From the NCBI GenBank assembly GCA_938084555.1, contig CALKFR010000013.1, positions 1 through 64,000 of the forward strand: DNA of 64,000 bases, in the 5' to 3' direction. The stretch's first letter is position 1. Each line of letters begins with the position of its first letter. Below are positions 62,550-64,000 of this stretch, in pieces. Made by a program: the position numbers and the translations under genes. Under the pieces are notes generated by a model that did no database searches, was not told the DNA's origin, and saw only the letters and a program-made list of their open reading frames with translations. This stretch comes from an uncultured Flavobacteriaceae bacterium. Its GTDB lineage: Bacteria; Bacteroidota; Bacteroidia; Flavobacteriales; Flavobacteriaceae.

Positions 62550-63493
62550 ATTTTTTACAGACAGGTTATAAGGGTAAAAATGAGTCATGGATGTATGTAA
62601 TCATGTTTTTCATTGTTTTTTTTGGGAGCATGTTAGGTCAAATTCCCATTACAATAAAAGCTTTTTTTGCTTCAGGAAAAGACATGCAAAGATGGGCAGA
62701 AAGTGGTCAGAAATCATTTGCTGATTTAGGAATTGATTCAAATTTGTATCTTTTTTTGATACTACTATCATTTATAACTCCATTATTATTTTTTATACCA
62801 TTAGTAAGAAAAATTCATAAGAAAAAAATTAGATGGATAGTAACTTCAAGAAAAAAAATAGATTGGAGTCGATTCTTTTTTGGTGTTTTGGTGTGGGGAG
62901 GGATTACTTTTCTTCTTTTAGGATCGGATATTTTATTTTCACCAGAGAAATATGTTTGGAATTTTAAACCCATTCCGTTTTTCACACTATGTTTCATTGC
63001 TATTGTATTTATACCCTTACAAACAAGTCTAGAGGAATTATTATTTAGAGGTTATTATATGCAAGGCTTAGCTTTGTGGATAAAAAATAAATGGGCACCG
63101 TTACTTATTATGTCTGTTGTTTTTGGTTTATTACATGGGTTAAATCCTGAGATAGAAAAACTAGGATATATCGCTTTGGTATTTTACATCGGGACTGGTT
63201 TATTTTTTGGTATAGTTTCACTAATGGATGAAGGAATTGAGTTGGCCATGGGAATGCATGCAGTAAATAATATATTAGCAGCTTTGTTTGTTACAACTGA
63301 TTGGACTGTTTTTCAAACTGAAGCCTTATATATTGATATTTCTGAGCCTTCACTTGGTGCAGAAATGTTCCTGCCAGTATTTGTATTATACCCTGTTGTC
63401 TTTTTAATTTTTTCTAAAAAGTATGGATGGTCTAATTGGAAAGATAAAATTTTTGGAAAGCTTGAAAAACCCTCACTTATTGAAATCGAATAG
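62546..63493 (+). CDS. CPBP-family intramembrane glutamic endopeptidase
   Basis: A 315-residue polytopic protein with the Rce1-like CPBP motifs: LEELLFRGYY (catalytic Glu-Glu and Arg), LLHGLNPEI (His) and HAVNNILA (His/Asn). Family members process prenylated or bacteriocin-linked proteins or regulate membrane sensors; no substrate is evident. It is embedded in the menaquinone operon: 4-base overlap with menC upstream and 14-base overlap with menE downstream. Confidence 0.9.
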   Translation: MNFLQTGYKGKNESWMYVIMFFIVFFGSMLGQIPITIKAFFASGKDMQRWAESGQKSFADLGIDSNLYLFLILLSFITPLLFFIPLVRKIHKKKIRWIVTSRKKIDWSRFFFGVLVWGGITFLLLGSDILFSPEKYVWNFKPIPFFTLCFIAIVFIPLQTSLEELLFRGYYMQGLALWIKNKWAPLLIMSVVFGLLHGLNPEIEKLGYIALVFYIGTGLFFGIVSLMDEGIELAMGMHAVNNILAALFVTTDWTVFQTEALYIDISEPSLGAEMFLPVFVLYPVVFLIFSKKYGWSNWKDKIFGKLEKPSLIEIE

Positions 63494-64000
63494 CTTCCAT
63501 ACAAGTTTCCAAATTAATGGAAAAACATTTTCAAATTCTGAGGAACTTATTAAGTATTCTCAATCAATTTCAAAAGAAATCAATCAGTTTTTGAGAGAGT
63601 GGTTTTCTCTTGCCCACTATGTGTTAGTTAATACTTCTGGATCTACGGGTATTCCTAAAACTATTCAACTTCGTAAGGATTTTATGATAAATTCGGCTTT
63701 AGCTACTGGTCGTTATTTTCAATTAGGTGAGAATACAAAAGCATTATGTTGCTTACCTATCAAATTTATTGCTGGAAAAATGATGTTGGTTAGAGCGCTA
63801 ACCCTTGGTTGGCATATAGATGTAATAGAATCTACATCTAATCCATTACAAGAAATCATAAAAGAATATGACTTTTCTGCAATGGTACCCTTACAGCTTA
63901 GAAATTCAATTTCAAAAATTGGCCAAATAAAAACATTGATTGTTGGAGGAGGAGTGGTTTCTAAAGATTTAGAAAAATCCATTCAATTTGTTGATACTTC
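63480..64000 (+). CDS. menE: o-Succinylbenzoate-CoA ligase, 5' part (continues beyond window)
   Basis: An open frame from a TTG at 63480 (reading MKSNSFHTSFQINGK) to the end of the window, with ~173 residues visible. The adenylation P-loop-like motif TSGSTGIPKT is clear, followed by LPIKFIAGKMMLVRAL and the VGGGVV segment of acyl-CoA ligases. The start overlaps the CPBP stop by 14 bases; no ATG appears in that frame before the motif, so TTG is the best choice. Together with menA and menC it identifies the cluster as menaquinone synthesis. Confidence 0.85.
   Translation, partial: MKSNSFHTSFQINGKTFSNSEELIKYSQSISKEINQFLREWFSLAHYVLVNTSGSTGIPKTIQLRKDFMINSALATGRYFQLGENTKALCCLPIKFIAGKMMLVRALTLGWHIDVIESTSNPLQEIIKEYDFSAMVPLQLRNSISKIGQIKTLIVGGGVVSKDLEKSIQFVDT

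Overview
The window is chromosomal, clearly AT-rich DNA from a member of the Bacteroidota, most likely a marine-type Flavobacteriaceae. Evidence: promoter -7 boxes of the Bacteroidota form TAnnTTTG (one with a perfect TTTG-N19 partner); Bacteroidota-typical families (DUF349, DUF4369, DUF2807 GIN-domain, DUF2721, PrcB-like lipoprotein, CarboxypepD/TonB-plug modules, Asp-box 'sortilin-like' protein); a menaquinone operon; PDH E1-alpha/E2 without a neighbouring E1-beta; and gene orders I know from flavobacteria (tsaD divergent from tamB; lptD divergent from amidase-mlaD-Fe/S pair). I see no tRNA, rRNA, CRISPR array, insertion sequence, prophage or plasmid feature. This is core-genome territory rather than an accessory island.

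Layout. 1-5446: end of a TPR protein, two tandem DUF368/PopT undecaprenyl-phosphate translocases, aroE, a DUF349 protein. 5502-12442: coiled-coil 'zinc-ribbon' protein that has lost its cysteines, a short Nif3-like protein, lpxK, a SixA-type phosphatase, pdxH, a membrane protein with a sodium:solute symporter, recR. 12490-24910: a divergent heme locus. On the minus strand an AraC regulator, a TrmH-type methyltransferase, hemH and hemJ; on the plus strand hemA, a hemC-hemD fusion, hemB, hemL, a lipoprotein, hemE, an unknown helical protein, a CHMI-type tautomerase, an EI24/CysZ-like membrane protein and hemF. Together these cover glutamyl-tRNA to protoheme except for one route decision (HemJ completes the oxidation). 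24940-27087: a large exported VWA/CarboxypepD/TonB-plug/TPR protein without a beta-barrel.

27273-32089: two 2-oxoacid dehydrogenase E2 genes and pdhA. 32223-44693: mixed cell-envelope, exported and hydrolytic genes, including a VanX-like D-Ala-D-Ala dipeptidase, two DUF819 transporters of which one follows an aspartoacylase-like hydrolase, a 1075-residue Asp-box protein and an S1/P1 nuclease. 44721-52499: tsaD, tamB, pfkA, gap. 52554-57895: ridA, lptD, amidase, mlaD (envelope biogenesis). 57941-60042: a membrane Fe-S protein and a CCG-domain partner. 60067-64000: menA, an SRPBCC protein, menC, a CPBP protease and the 5' part of menE.

The most unusual items are the barrel-less VWA-plug fusion next to hemF, the heme operon with four embedded non-heme genes, the cysteine-rich ferrochelatase, and two separate proteins (5502-6275 and 59266-60042) in which whole metal-binding cysteine sets have been replaced by Ser/Asp/Ala. 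I did not find a clearly new multi-gene system; these are leads, not demonstrations.
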